NCBI GenBank assembly: GCA_023144005.1
Contig: JAGLGN010000027.1
Location: 15,703-79,702 of the forward strand
Direction of reading: 5' to 3'
Origin: a bacterium
GTDB lineage: Bacteria; AUK180
DNA: 64,000 nucleotides
Part shown: one piece after another, positions 63,950-64,000 of the stretch
Numbering within the stretch: the stretch's first letter is position 1
Layout of the letters: every line of letters starts with the position of its first letter
Translations under genes and position numbers: made by a program
The notes under the pieces: generated by a model
Told to the model about the DNA's origin: nothing
The model's database searches: none
The model's input: the letters and a program-made list of their open reading frames with translations, nothing else

Positions 63950-64000
63950 TAGTGTTTTGATTCATAAATGCGATTACAATGGAATGTTTAGATTTGAGTC
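63950..64000 (+). mobile_element. MITE copy E (left end only, cut by the window)
   Basis: TA (63950-63951) then GTGTTTTGATTCATAAATGC and a continuation identical in type to copies A and B (ACAATGGAATG...). The rest lies outside the window. Confidence 0.75.

Noticed and set aside
1-64000. rRNA, tRNA, riboswitch and CRISPR signals
   Set aside because: Read through the gaps on both strands; nothing with the needed conserved core or repeat-spacer pattern was found. Weakly conserved RNAs could be missed.

Overview
The window looks like a chromosome segment of an anaerobic, diderm (Gram-negative) bacterium, probably an uncultured FCB-type or neighbouring candidate lineage. The reasons are: several secreted proteins with a C-terminal sorting-type domain (YPNP start, last residues A-I/V-V/I-R), a PorV/PorQ-like outer-membrane protein beside one of them, many signal-peptide beta-barrels ending in Phe, lipoproteins, rubrerythrin, oxygen-sensitive Fe-S enzymes and a NuoEF-type flavin complex. 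The exact phylum cannot be fixed from the sequence alone. No rRNA, tRNA or CRISPR array was seen.

Layout. 1-2244: 3' part of a DEAH helicase/PD-(D/E)XK restriction-type protein, then a gene-poor stretch. 3010-13329 (minus): secreted endonuclease I with FN3 repeats, a HemN/HemW-like radical SAM protein, two DUF3795 proteins, a CsgG-like protein, a DJ-1/PfpI protein, a Spy-like protein and a DRG/Obg-like GTPase. 13412-16120 (plus): a flippase and an AEC transporter separated by a MITE. 16067-24375 (minus): one tight operon of ndk, NuoE/NuoF-like subunits, a giant GltD/NuoG fusion and a complete ECF transporter. 24472-33417 (minus): PbpC, alpha-2-macroglobulin and an aminotransferase. 33541-37969: heterodimeric ABC exporter and a barrel protein. 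38194-42184: lipoprotein, S9 peptidase and an epimerase, interleaved with MITEs. 42618-44303 (plus): S1/P1 nuclease and rubrerythrin. 44672-55920 (minus): barrel proteins, a 1862-residue adhesin-like protein, PorV, and an envelope operon with MscS. 56044-58816 (plus): a pyruvate kinase-ferredoxin fusion and ManC. 59200-63896 (minus): clostripain-type protease, a tandem pair of secreted paralogues and a second CsgG-like protein.

Main themes. (1) Intergenic DNA is full of small mobile or structured repeats. One is a roughly 250-270 bp MITE family with about 30 bp terminal inverted repeats, sometimes flanked by TA, in five copies; one copy forms the 3' end of a gene. Others are elements with GGGACGG ends, GGGCGAAC hairpins and degenerate short-word tracts. 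(2) Redox: a predicted flavin-based complex without hydrogenase, and pyruvate kinase fused to a ferredoxin domain with a CxxDxxC cluster site. (3) Secretion of nuclease, protease and surface protein through a PorV/T9SS-like route. (4) Clear sigma70-like promoters, several so close to the ATG that the mRNAs should be leaderless, alongside genes with good Shine-Dalgarno (SD) sequences.
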